Part shown: in pieces, positions 17,563 to 25,252 of the stretch | How positions within the stretch are numbered: position 1 is the first letter of the stretch | Layout of the letters: every line of letters starts with the position of its first letter | Source of the DNA: Faecalimonas umbilicata | Lineage (GTDB): Bacteria; Bacillota; Clostridia; Lachnospirales; Lachnospiraceae | Length of the DNA: 64,000 nt | Assembly: GCF_004346095.1 (NCBI RefSeq) | Contig: NZ_SLZV01000005.1 | Coordinates: forward strand, 62,001 to 126,000 | Direction: 5' to 3' | The notes under the pieces: model-generated | What the model was told of the DNA's origin: nothing | What the model saw: the letters and a program-made list of their open reading frames with translations, nothing else | Databases searched by the model: none | Made by a program: the position numbers and the translations under genes

Positions 17563-18244
17563 CTTTATATCCTACTCCCCAAACCGTCTTAATAAAATCG
17601 CTCTTTCCGGTCGGCCCGCTCATCTTCTCACGCAGATGCCGAATATGTACCATGACTGTATTGTTACTGTTTTTGTAATACTTTTCTTTCCATACATTTT
17701 CAAACAATTCTTCCGAGCTGATAACCTTTCCACGGTTCTCACACAGCATCCACAAAAGATCAAATTCAATCGGTGTCAGTGTCAGCTGTTTCTCGTTATA
17801 GACACACTCATGAGATTCTCTGTTTAGCTGAAGTCCTGCAAAATCAATGATATCTCCACTGTCAGTCCTTGTTCCTTCATTATACTGTGTATATCTCCGA
17901 AGCTGCGCTTTCACTCTTGCGATTAGTTCCAGAGGATTAAACGGCTTCAAAATATAATCATCTGCACCAAGCGTCAGCCCAGTGATCTTATCAATATACT
18001 CCGTTTTTGCGGTAAGCATAATAACCGGAAATGTATACCTCTCTCGAATCTTCTTTAAAATTTCAAATCCATCAATCCCCGGAAGCATGACATCGAGGAT
18101 TGCAAGATCGATCTTTGTCGTCTTCATACATTCCAACGCTTCTTCGCCGGTATAAAATGGATACACGGTATACTGATCACTCTGTAAATAGAGCGCAATC
18201 ACATCCGCGATCTCCTTCTCATCATCTACAACTAAAATATTCAT
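17552..18244 (-). CDS. VanR/OmpR-type response regulator
   Basis: A 230-residue DNA-binding regulator. The receiver domain has the acidic pair DDEKE, the phospho-acceptor in LAILDVMLPGIDG and the conserved Lys in YILKPFNPLEL. The winged-helix output domain follows (LTLTPIEFDLLWMLCENRGK, TVMVHIRHLREKM, VWGVGYKVEE). AGGAGG lies before the ATG, with its own promoter at 18269-18297. It is cotranscribed with the kinase that overlaps its 3' end. Targets cannot be deduced here. Confidence 0.92.
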   Translation of the reverse strand: MNILVVDDEKEIADVIALYLQSDQYTVYPFYTGEEALECMKTTKIDLAILDVMLPGIDGFEILKKIRERYTFPVIMLTAKTEYIDKITGLTLGADDYILKPFNPLELIARVKAQLRRYTQYNEGTRTDSGDIIDFAGLQLNRESHECVYNEKQLTLTPIEFDLLWMLCENRGKVISSEELFENVWKEKYYKNSNNTVMVHIRHLREKMSGPTGKSDFIKTVWGVGYKVEE

Positions 18245-18268
18245 ATTTCCTCCTCAATTCCCCTTACA

Positions 18269-18297
18269 ATTTTAAAATGGCGAGGCAAAGTATACAA
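18269..18297 (-). promoter_or_regulatory. Promoter of the VanR/VanS-like operon
   Basis: Minus strand -35 TTGTAT (18292-18297), 17-base spacer, -10 TAAAAT (18269-18274). Confidence 0.6.
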
Positions 18298-18328
18298 ATA
18301 CCCGCCCCGCCTTGGTTTCTTTCATTCT

Positions 18329-19720
18329 TTACAGTTCACAGTTATTCACAGTTCTTGGGAACGGAATGACATCTCTGATATTTGACATACCAGTCAGATA
18401 CATCACACATCTTTCAAATCCAAGTCCGAATCCTGCATGTCTTGTAGAGCCATATTTTCTCAGATCCAGATAGAACTGATACTCTTCCGGATCCAGGTTC
18501 ATCTCCTGCATACGCTTCAGCAGTTTGTCATAATCATCCTCTCTCTGGCTTCCTCCAATGAGCTCTCCGATTCCAGGAACAAGACAGTCTACCGCTGCTA
18601 CTGTCTTATTGTCATCATTCATCTTCATGTAGAATGCCTTAATATCCTTCGGATAATCTGTCACAAATACCGGACGTTTGAACACTTCCTCTGTAAGATA
18701 GCGCTCATGTTCTGTCTGCAAGTCAACTCCCCATGACACTTTGAAGTCAAATTTATCATTGTTCTTCTCTAAGATCTCAATTGCCTCTGTGTAAGTTACA
18801 CGTGCAAATTCAGAGGACACAACATTGTGGAGACGATCAAGAAGTCCCTTATCTACGAAAGAGTTGAAGAAATTCATCTCTTCCGGTGCGTTCTCCAGTA
18901 CATAGTTGATGATATGCTTTAACATTGCCTCAGCAAGGATCATATCATCATCCAGATCTGCAAATGCGATCTCCGGTTCTACCATCCAGAATTCCGCTGC
19001 ATGACGAGTTGTATTAGAGTTCTCTGCACGGAATGTCGGTCCAAATGTATATACATTACGGAATGCCTGCGCATATGTCTCTGCATTGAGCTGTCCACTT
19101 ACAGTAAGGCTTGTCTCCTTATTAAAGAAATCCTTCGTATAGTCCACACTTCCATCTGCATTCTTCGGGACATTCTCCATATCCAGTGTTGTGACACGGA
19201 ACATCTCTCCTGCACCCTCGCAGTCACTTCCTGTGATCAGCGGTGTATGCACATACACAAACCCTCTCTCTTGGAAGAACTGGTGGATTGCATATGCGAT
19301 CAAAGATCTTACACGAAATACTGCCTGGAATGTATTTGTTCTCGGACGAAGATGTGAAATTGTTCTCAAATATTCAAAGCTGTGACGCTTTTTCTGCAGC
19401 GGATAATCCGGTGCAGATGCCCCCTCTATGATCACTTCTTCTGCCTGGATCTCAAATGGCTGCTTTGCCTGAGGCGTAGCTACTAATGTTCCCTTTACAA
19501 TAATAGCAGCACCTACATTTAGCTTGGAAATCTCCGCAAAATTGTCCATACTGTCGTGGTATACGACCTGAAGTGTCTCAAAAAATGAACCGTCATTGAC
19601 AACGATAAACCCAAATGTCTTAGAATCACGAATACTGCGCACCCATCCACCGACAGTAACCTGATTATCTAAGTATGCCTCTCTGTTCTTGTAAAGTTCT
19701 TTCACAGTTACTAATTCCAT
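18329..19720 (-). CDS. asnS: Asparaginyl-tRNA synthetase
   Basis: Class IIb synthetase that charges tRNA-Asn. The 463-residue protein has an N-terminal OB-fold anticodon domain ([19 protein letters not shown]), motif 2 region [21 protein letters not shown], and motif 3 [15 protein letters not shown]. It ends with [13 protein letters not shown], typical of AsnRS. Length is normal. Unlike proS and metG in this window it has no T-box; a plain promoter sits about 165 bases upstream. Confidence 0.95.
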   Translation of the reverse strand: MELVTVKELYKNREAYLDNQVTVGGWVRSIRDSKTFGFIVVNDGSFFETLQVVYHDSMDNFAEISKLNVGAAIIVKGTLVATPQAKQPFEIQAEEVIIEGASAPDYPLQKKRHSFEYLRTISHLRPRTNTFQAVFRVRSLIAYAIHQFFQERGFVYVHTPLITGSDCEGAGEMFRVTTLDMENVPKNADGSVDYTKDFFNKETSLTVSGQLNAETYAQAFRNVYTFGPTFRAENSNTTRHAAEFWMVEPEIAFADLDDDMILAEAMLKHIINYVLENAPEEMNFFNSFVDKGLLDRLHNVVSSEFARVTYTEAIEILEKNNDKFDFKVSWGVDLQTEHERYLTEEVFKRPVFVTDYPKDIKAFYMKMNDDNKTVAAVDCLVPGIGELIGGSQREDDYDKLLKRMQEMNLDPEEYQFYLDLRKYGSTRHAGFGLGFERCVMYLTGMSNIRDVIPFPRTVNNCEL

Positions 19721-19883
19721 CTCTCACTACTCCTTTTCTTATATTTATCTACAACCGATGCCTGCACGATTTATCTTCTTCCACTGATTTCAGATTTCAC
19801 TGTGTTCCATCTTTATCATTCTGCTTGAAAATAAAAGATACAGTACACCGGACAGATATGGCTGATTTGATATTCATTGTTAC

Positions 19884-19912
19884 AGTATAACGCATTTTCT
19901 ATGTTCTAGCAA
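19884..19912 (-). promoter_or_regulatory. Promoter of asnS
   Basis: Minus strand -35 TTGCTA (19907-19912), 17-base spacer, -10 TATACT (19884-19889). The leader of about 157 bases up to the asnS start shows no T-box sequence. Confidence 0.65.
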
Positions 19913-20265
19913 TCAAAAGTATAGATTTCTCAGTGATTTTTGGTGATTTTTTAAAGTATTGATTTCAAAGAACGGTGAGACTATTCTTATCACTTTGAAT
20001 CCAAGGAAAATGTCTTCTTAAACACCGAAGAACCTTGACTCCTCTTCATATTCCAGAATTTTTTGAGACAATGAACGATGAACTGTTCTATTCCGAAGAA
20101 GAAATGATAAAAAAGACAGAAAATCTGCTTTTGATAGAAGGGACAAACTTGCAGAATCTATTGCGATGTGCTATATTAAAGATACAAAAGGGGAAACCAT
20201 AAACGGCTTACCCAATAATTAAATGCTTAATTTACTTAAGCCGTCATTATTGCGAGTAATGGCGG
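19913..20265. other. Gene-poor stretch between asnS and the holin-like toxin
   Basis: About 350 bases without an intact gene. It holds an open plus-strand fragment (separate entry, 20082-20222). It also holds hairpins around the motif ACGGCTTA/TAAGCCGT (about 20203-20260) just past the toxin stop codon, which can act as terminators on either strand. The rest is AT-rich with no clear signal. Confidence 0.5.
20082..20222 (+). pseudogene. Possible 3' remnant of an unknown gene
   Basis: A 46-codon open stretch without a convincing start begins straight after a TGA and encodes a charged segment (NDKKDRKSAFDRRDK) followed by LAESIAMCYIKDTKGETING and a stop. The composition and clean ending look like the C-terminal tail of a real protein whose front part was lost, and it lies next to a toxin-type element. 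I do not recognise the family. It may simply be chance. Confidence 0.3.
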
Positions 20266-20361
20266 CTATTTTCGTTTATCCTTGAAAATCTCGTAACAAA
20301 GACCTACAAGGGCAACAATGAATATTAATAACTGAATCAAATCAGAATATGTAACATACAT
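20266..20361 (-). CDS. Holin-like type I toxin peptide
   Basis: A 31-residue peptide: a short N-terminus (MYVTYSDLIQ), one hydrophobic helix (LLIFIVALVGLCYEIF) and a basic end (KDKRK). This is the layout of the putative holin-like toxin family common in Clostridia and related to Fst/TxpA-type membrane toxins of type I toxin-antitoxin systems. The ATG at 20361 was chosen because GGAGG lies nine bases upstream; an ATG two codons earlier is too close. The leader can fold a CCCTCC arm (20388-20393) either with an upstream GGAGGG or with the ribosome site itself, a typical control for such toxins. The antisense partner was not identified. Confidence 0.7.
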   Translation of the reverse strand: MYVTYSDLIQLLIFIVALVGLCYEIFKDKRK

Positions 20362-20445
20362 TAGCATCGCCCTCCTTTCTTTCGTCTGGAGGGTTGCCCC
20401 TCCGTAAAAGAGAGTAAGCCGCCCGGCTTTGGTTTCCCTGCCAGA

Positions 20446-20474
20446 ATTATAACATATTCTTAACCCGCTCTCAA
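20446..20474 (-). promoter_or_regulatory. Promoter of the holin-like toxin
   Basis: Minus strand -35 TTGAGA (20469-20474), 17-base spacer, perfect -10 TATAAT (20446-20451). It gives a structured leader of about 75 bases that contains the hairpin GGAGGG-GCAA-CCCTCC. Confidence 0.75.
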
Positions 20475-20612
20475 TTACCTTCTGTGTTTTCTCTGCCCCC
20501 TGAATCATCAAAACACCGTATCAACGAAAAACTACTAAGCCAATACTTTTAAGATATGGATTAGATTCTAACACCACTTTTATTTTCATTTCGAGCAAAT
20601 GGTAGAGACAGC

Positions 20613-20642
20613 TTGATTTTTCATTCTATTCTATGCTATACT
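20613..20642 (+). promoter_or_regulatory. Promoter of queT
   Basis: -35 TTGATT (20613-20618), 18-base spacer, extended -10 TGCTATACT (20634-20642). Transcription should start near 20649, exactly at the foot of the first leader hairpin. Confidence 0.7.
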
Positions 20643-20649
20643 ATCAACC

Positions 20650-20734
20650 GCTGAATCCCTTATAAAATAAGGTCTAGACGGGTTTCAGCAAAGTGTGTTC
20701 GAGACCTTCCACACGTAAAACAAAACTAAAGGAG
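20650..20734 (+). promoter_or_regulatory. preQ1-type riboswitch leader of queT
   Basis: The distal part fits a preQ1-I pseudoknot: stem GTGTG/CACAC (20693-20697 with 20710-20714), an A-rich linker (GTAAAACAAAACTAAA), and loop bases CCTT (20705-20708) able to pair with AAGG of the ribosome site (20729-20732). Ligand binding would hide the ribosome site. A separate 5' hairpin (GCTGAA.CCC with GGG.TTCAGC, 20650-20688) precedes it; its GGTCT (20671-20675) can also pair with AGACC in the aptamer loop. The queT context supports the call; the exact preQ1 class is uncertain. Confidence 0.65.
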
Positions 20735-20743
20735 ATTTGAATT

Positions 20744-21229
20744 ATGAAAAACAAAGGTGTAGTATTTACCACGCAGGCAGCGATGATTGCTGCTATCTAT
20801 GTCGTATTGACAGTTGTTTTTGCACCATTCAGCTTTGGATCGGTGCAGGTAAGAATTGCGGAAGCACTTACCATTCTGCCGGCATTTACCCCGGCTGCCA
20901 TTCCGGGACTTTTTGTCGGATGTCTGATTGGAAATATTCTCGGAGGTGCAATGCTTCCGGATATTATCTTCGGAACACTTGCAACTTTAATCGGTGCTGT
21001 CTTCACTTATATTCTGCGCAATCAGAATAAATTTTTAGCACCGCTTCCACCAATTGTCGCAAATACAGTCATTATCCCATATGTACTGCGTTTTGCTTAC
21101 GGGGAAGCAATCCCGATCCCGCTTCTTATGCTGAGCATCGGAATCGGTGAAGTGATTTCCTGCGGTGTACTCGGAATGATCCTTTATTTTACATTAAACA
21201 AATACAAACACCGTCTATTTGCTTTATAA
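20744..21229 (+). CDS. queT: QueT-type queuosine-precursor ECF transporter S-component
   Basis: Substrate-binding membrane subunit of an energy-coupling-factor transporter for a queuosine precursor (preQ1 or queuine). The 161 residues form about five or six hydrophobic helices, with the family motifs FGSVQVRIAEALTILPAF and IPGLFVGCLIGNILGGAM. The ECF energising module (EcfA/EcfT) is not in the window and is expected to be shared from elsewhere. GGAG lies nine bases before the ATG, inside the preQ1-type leader. Confidence 0.88.
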   Translation: MKNKGVVFTTQAAMIAAIYVVLTVVFAPFSFGSVQVRIAEALTILPAFTPAAIPGLFVGCLIGNILGGAMLPDIIFGTLATLIGAVFTYILRNQNKFLAPLPPIVANTVIIPYVLRFAYGEAIPIPLLMLSIGIGEVISCGVLGMILYFTLNKYKHRLFAL

Positions 21230-21290
21230 TATATCCTATAAAACTTTTTAGACACTGAGATTTTAAACGATTAATCTTGTTTGCAAAGAA

Positions 21291-21336
21291 AAAAACTGAG
21301 AATCTGCCTTAAGCGAAAGGCTATTCTCAGTTTTTT
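21291..21336 (+). terminator. Terminator after queT
   Basis: Stem ACTGAGAAT/ATTCTCAGT with inner GCCTT/AAGGC and six U at the end. The other strand also has a U-run (from AAAAA at 21291), so it likely serves both converging transcripts. Confidence 0.85.
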
Positions 21337-21426
21337 CATGTTTTCTTTCCGTTTTTATAATCCTGCTATTCTTTTTGCAGTCAAAACATATTTTCCTGCT
21401 AGTTAGTGATGGATACGATTTTGCTT

Positions 21427-23931
21427 TTACTTTAAATAGCCAAGATATGTGTTCCCGCTGGCCACAGTCAATGCCTCCAGTTCCTCATACGGAACTGAGA
21501 CCTTCTCTCCGGTATCCGGTTTTACATAAGTGATCATACTATCGTTGTATCCAATCAGCAATACCGCATTATTTAAATCCGTCATAGCGATGATCGGAGT
21601 ACCTTTTCCGAGGATATAACATAATTCTTCCGGACTGCATCCATGGAGATCAAGTACATTTCCTAGAAACTGTTCTTGGAGAATCTCAATCGGCTTTTTC
21701 CCCGCCGCCATTTCTCCGGCGGCATCTACTGTTTTTCCTTCATAAGCGAAAAGACGGTTCAGCGCCGCTGCCAATGTGTTCCCTTCTTGATATGGACTGA
21801 GATCCACTCCTGCGATATCATACACAAGACTTCTGTTTCCTCGTTCCCATACATACTTCTGACTTTCTGATACTACAAGCCCTTGATTTTCATTTGCCTG
21901 CCGAATCGCATCTGCTGCACTTGCATAGATTCCAAGTAACTTTCCTTTTCCATAGGTATAAAATACTTCGGCCTCTCCTTCTTCCTCAAATGGAATCAGA
22001 ACCGGATTCTCAAACAACACTTGCTTTGGCTTCAAAAGTTTCGGCTTCTTATCGGAAATTCCTGACTCATATTTAATTCTTACCTGCCGTTCTTTTTCGT
22101 CAGAAGTATATGTTTCTACCGAAATATTACTCTTTTCTACTTCTTCATTACTTGTAATATAATCCTTTGCAACAGCTGTATACACAGACTCATTTTTCAC
22201 AACACGGTCTAATATCAACATTTTCTCTTCTACGGTCACTCCTGTCACATAGACTTGATCCGCCTGATAGGTCTTTACAACTTCATTGTCTGTATCACGG
22301 ATTTCCAGCTTATACATCGGGCAGACATGCTCTCCTGTAACAAAAGCTCCTGCATCTTCCTTGCGCCCAATCCCATAGACGAAGTCCTCCGAAATAAATC
22401 CAAGCGGTCGAATAAATTCTCCAGAACTGCAAGTAACCGTCCGCTCTTTTCCAGTGACAAAATCAAGTACTTTAACTTCCTCCGCATTTTCAAGCGAAGA
22501 AACGGTCTGATAGGCAAGAAGTCTTCCATCTTTTGAAGATACATACTGGTCTTTTTCAAGATTCTCTACCAAAGCTTCCTTTTTCCCTTTTTCCAGATCA
22601 ACTTTATAAAGTGTTCCTTCTTTCATTGCGTAGAGCACTTCTTGCTGCTCGTTATAATAGACAAGCTGCTCCTGTTCTTTTAATAAAATTTCACTGGAAA
22701 TATTATCGGGAATGAATGCTTTTTCTTCCACAAAATTTTTCTCAATATCAAAAAAGTAGATTGCCGTGCCGACTTCACCTTCATGTTCTCCTCGATTCAT
22801 ATACCCGATTACTTTAAATGTTGTGTCTCCCTGCTCATTGACCGATACAATCTGGATCTCATGTTCCTTGCATAAATTTCGAATGTCATATCCTTCGGAA
22901 TCTGCAAAGCTAAATACAAGTGACAGTGCATCCTGGCTCTGATTATAATTCCACAATTCGCCTGCCTGTACAAAGGAAACGATCGTCCCTGCCTCATTTG
23001 CCATATAGGGAAGTTCTTCTTTCGCAATTCCCAGCAAAATTCCATTATTATCTAAAACATTCCCCGACGCATCTAATTCTTGTTCCATCGTCCGCTCATA
23101 ATCAAGAAGGTATTCGGTTCCTTCTGCATATCTCACTTTCAGATACTCCCGTATCTGATAAACTTCCGTTTCATCCTGCTCTCCGGCACACTCCACTTCA
23201 TAGTCATAGACAATGGTCATATAATTACCGCTAATTTCCTTAATACTTCTGCTGACTTCTCCTTTGATCTGCGGACGCAGTTCCCCCCAGGTCAAATGTT
23301 CTGCATCAGAATGGATTGTAACTTTCTGTAAATTCTCTGTCTCATCATCTTCCGTTCCATTCTCAAGATAGGCTGCGATCGACTCTGTATTTTCTTTTCC
23401 AAATGTCATATTGTGGAATCGTTCTGCAAATGCAAGACACGCATCGCTGTCTGTTCCTTCCTTTGTGCAGATCCTCGTGTAATAATAAATATCCTGTTTT
23501 TCCGTATGCAATGTCAGCTTTAAAATCGCTTCCCGATCTGCAAGCTCCAACCCTGGGAAAGTCAATGATGGTTCCTCACCGATTTCCTTTCTCTTTTCCT
23601 TATAAAGAATTTCTTTTCCATCTGACGAACATACTTCATAAGTCAGCGCTTTTATCGGCAACACTCCTTCTTCTATTCGGAGTGTGATTCCACTCTGAAA
23701 ATCCACCGGTGTGATCGTGCTTCTCATTTTCCCTACATTCATCTCTGAAACATAACCTACCAACGGATTGATCTCATATTCTCCCGATACAATCTGTATC
23801 CTCGGCAGTGTCGCTCCCCCCATATCTGCTGTCATATCAGCATTTCCCTGATTGGTCAGAAAACTAAAAACGATGACAGCGATCAAAAATACAAACGTCA
23901 GAATTCCTGCTCGTTTTACCTTTTCTTTCAT
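21427..23931 (-). CDS. Large exported protein with inactive C39-like C-terminal domain
   Basis: An 834-residue protein with an N-terminal signal anchor (ILTFVFLIAVIVFSFL) and a long extracellular part. The middle, with repeated short strands and motifs such as YFFDIEKNFVEEKAF, LYKVDLEKGKK and VKVLDFVTGKE, looks like a beta-propeller or repeat sheet. The last ~130 residues resemble a C39-like papain fold (GKGTPIIAMTDLNNAVLLIGYND ... YVKPDTGEKVSVPYEEL), but the usual Cys near EGNTLAAALNRL and the His before LLIGYND are absent, so it is probably a binding module. It follows the methyltransferase gene by 13 bases, at the end of a two-component operon. Function unknown. Confidence 0.6.
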   Translation of the reverse strand: MKEKVKRAGILTFVFLIAVIVFSFLTNQGNADMTADMGGATLPRIQIVSGEYEINPLVGYVSEMNVGKMRSTITPVDFQSGITLRIEEGVLPIKALTYEVCSSDGKEILYKEKRKEIGEEPSLTFPGLELADREAILKLTLHTEKQDIYYYTRICTKEGTDSDACLAFAERFHNMTFGKENTESIAAYLENGTEDDETENLQKVTIHSDAEHLTWGELRPQIKGEVSRSIKEISGNYMTIVYDYEVECAGEQDETEVYQIREYLKVRYAEGTEYLLDYERTMEQELDASGNVLDNNGILLGIAKEELPYMANEAGTIVSFVQAGELWNYNQSQDALSLVFSFADSEGYDIRNLCKEHEIQIVSVNEQGDTTFKVIGYMNRGEHEGEVGTAIYFFDIEKNFVEEKAFIPDNISSEILLKEQEQLVYYNEQQEVLYAMKEGTLYKVDLEKGKKEALVENLEKDQYVSSKDGRLLAYQTVSSLENAEEVKVLDFVTGKERTVTCSSGEFIRPLGFISEDFVYGIGRKEDAGAFVTGEHVCPMYKLEIRDTDNEVVKTYQADQVYVTGVTVEEKMLILDRVVKNESVYTAVAKDYITSNEEVEKSNISVETYTSDEKERQVRIKYESGISDKKPKLLKPKQVLFENPVLIPFEEEGEAEVFYTYGKGKLLGIYASAADAIRQANENQGLVVSESQKYVWERGNRSLVYDIAGVDLSPYQEGNTLAAALNRLFAYEGKTVDAAGEMAAGKKPIEILQEQFLGNVLDLHGCSPEELCYILGKGTPIIAMTDLNNAVLLIGYNDSMITYVKPDTGEKVSVPYEELEALTVASGNTYLGYLK

Positions 23932-23944
23932 GCAAAACTCCCCT

Positions 23945-25081
23945 TTATTGCAACAGTTCCCCTAATGTCGGGTGAATCTGTAAAAACTCCCGGCATCTTT
24001 CTATCTGTTCTTTATTATTCTTTTTCTTTCCTGTTTTTATTGCTCTGATCAAAATATTCTTTGGCGTATGCTCCATATCGATAAACTCTAAGATCTGTGC
24101 ATCATATCCTTCTCCCTCAAGATACTCCGCCCGCAGCGCGTCTGTAATCAATGCAGACATCCGCTCTTTGATCAGTCCATATTTCAGTACCGGTCTCAGA
24201 ATCTCATTTTGAATCTGTCCATTGACTTCATGCTGACAGCATGGTACCGATAAAATTACTTTGGCATTCCACCCTACTGCTTTTGCAAGTGCAAAGTCTG
24301 TTGCAGTATCGCATGCATGCAATGTCACTACCATATCTACTTCCTCAACCCCGGTATAATCCGCAATATTTCCCTCGAGAAATTTTAACTTCTCATATCC
24401 ATACTTTTCGCTAAGCTGATTGCAGTTTGCAATCACATCTTTTTTCAGATCTAGTCCGATGATCCGAATATCATAGTGCTTCAGTTCGTGCAGATAATAA
24501 TACATCGCAAATGTCAGATAAGATTTGCCACATCCAAAATCAAGAATGGTTACCTCCCTGTCTTTTGCAAGTTGCGGCAGAATATCCTCAATAAATTCCA
24601 AAAAACGGTTGATCTGTCTGAACTTGTCAAACTTACTCCGGACAACCTTCCCATCTGCCGTCATAACTCCGAGATCTTGTAAAAACGGAACCTGAATCCC
24701 TTCCTTCAAAATATAGTTTTTCGTCCGGTTGTGGGATAATTCTGCCTGCCGCTTCTCTCCCTTTGTTCTTTTTTTCTGAATAGTTACCTTTCCCTTTTTG
24801 CTCACGAGCACTGTGTATTGAAACTCCTTTGTCTCAATCTGCATCTGACGAAACAGTTCCATATCCTGTGTAAGTATGTGCAGCGCCTGTTCATACTCAT
24901 AATTCTCATGAAATACTTGACGGTTTTTATGTGTCTCACATTGAAAGAAAAGTACATCCTTTATCAGTACAGGACGTACTTTCACTTTTACGATTTCTTC
25001 TTTTTTTCTCGGATTACTGAGTGTAGCTCCGATCAGATCTATATTGAGGATTTCTTCCAGTATTTTTTTAATCTCTTCCAT
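23945..25081 (-). CDS. SAM-dependent methyltransferase (RRNAD1/METTL25-like)
   Basis: Class I methyltransferase of about 378 residues. The SAM motif ILDFGCGKSYLTFAMYYYL is followed by GLDLKKDVI, LEGNIADYTG and VTLHACDTATDFALA. The VPCCQHE motif is shared with the RRNAD1/METTL25 group of proteins. The N-terminal ~150 residues form a separate domain (EFQYTVLVSKKGKVTIQKK). The substrate is unknown; an RNA is plausible. Start at 25081 (MEEIKKILEE) is favoured by AGGAG; the frame stays open 28 codons further but without a ribosome site. It lies between the histidine kinase and the exported pseudo-C39 protein. Confidence 0.75.
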   Translation of the reverse strand: MEEIKKILEEILNIDLIGATLSNPRKKEEIVKVKVRPVLIKDVLFFQCETHKNRQVFHENYEYEQALHILTQDMELFRQMQIETKEFQYTVLVSKKGKVTIQKKRTKGEKRQAELSHNRTKNYILKEGIQVPFLQDLGVMTADGKVVRSKFDKFRQINRFLEFIEDILPQLAKDREVTILDFGCGKSYLTFAMYYYLHELKHYDIRIIGLDLKKDVIANCNQLSEKYGYEKLKFLEGNIADYTGVEEVDMVVTLHACDTATDFALAKAVGWNAKVILSVPCCQHEVNGQIQNEILRPVLKYGLIKERMSALITDALRAEYLEGEGYDAQILEFIDMEHTPKNILIRAIKTGKKKNNKEQIERCREFLQIHPTLGELLQ

Positions 25082-25252
25082 CTGCTCTTTACTCCTTTTT
25101 TTCTTTCGTAGTTGTATTGTAATGCCTGCCCCCTGCAAATGCAAGAAAGGACAGGGAAATTTCATAATTTCCCCATCCTTTTTAGAGATATCTATCTTCG
25201 GGTCTGACCTTTTTCATACTTGATCTTCATCTATTCCCTGCAATAAGCTCTC

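Noticed and set aside
16426-18244. Vancomycin resistance cluster.
   Set aside because: Only the regulator and sensor resemble VanR/VanS; no ligase, dehydrogenase, dipeptidase or carboxypeptidase gene is present.
19721-19880. T-box leader for asnS.
   Set aside because: No GGTGG-ACC core or leader terminator could be found on the minus strand.
25125-25175. Palindrome GGGAAATT/AATTTCCC upstream of the methyltransferase as a terminator of the kinase gene.
   Set aside because: No clear U-tract on the minus strand and it lies closer to the next start codon; could be a chance palindrome.
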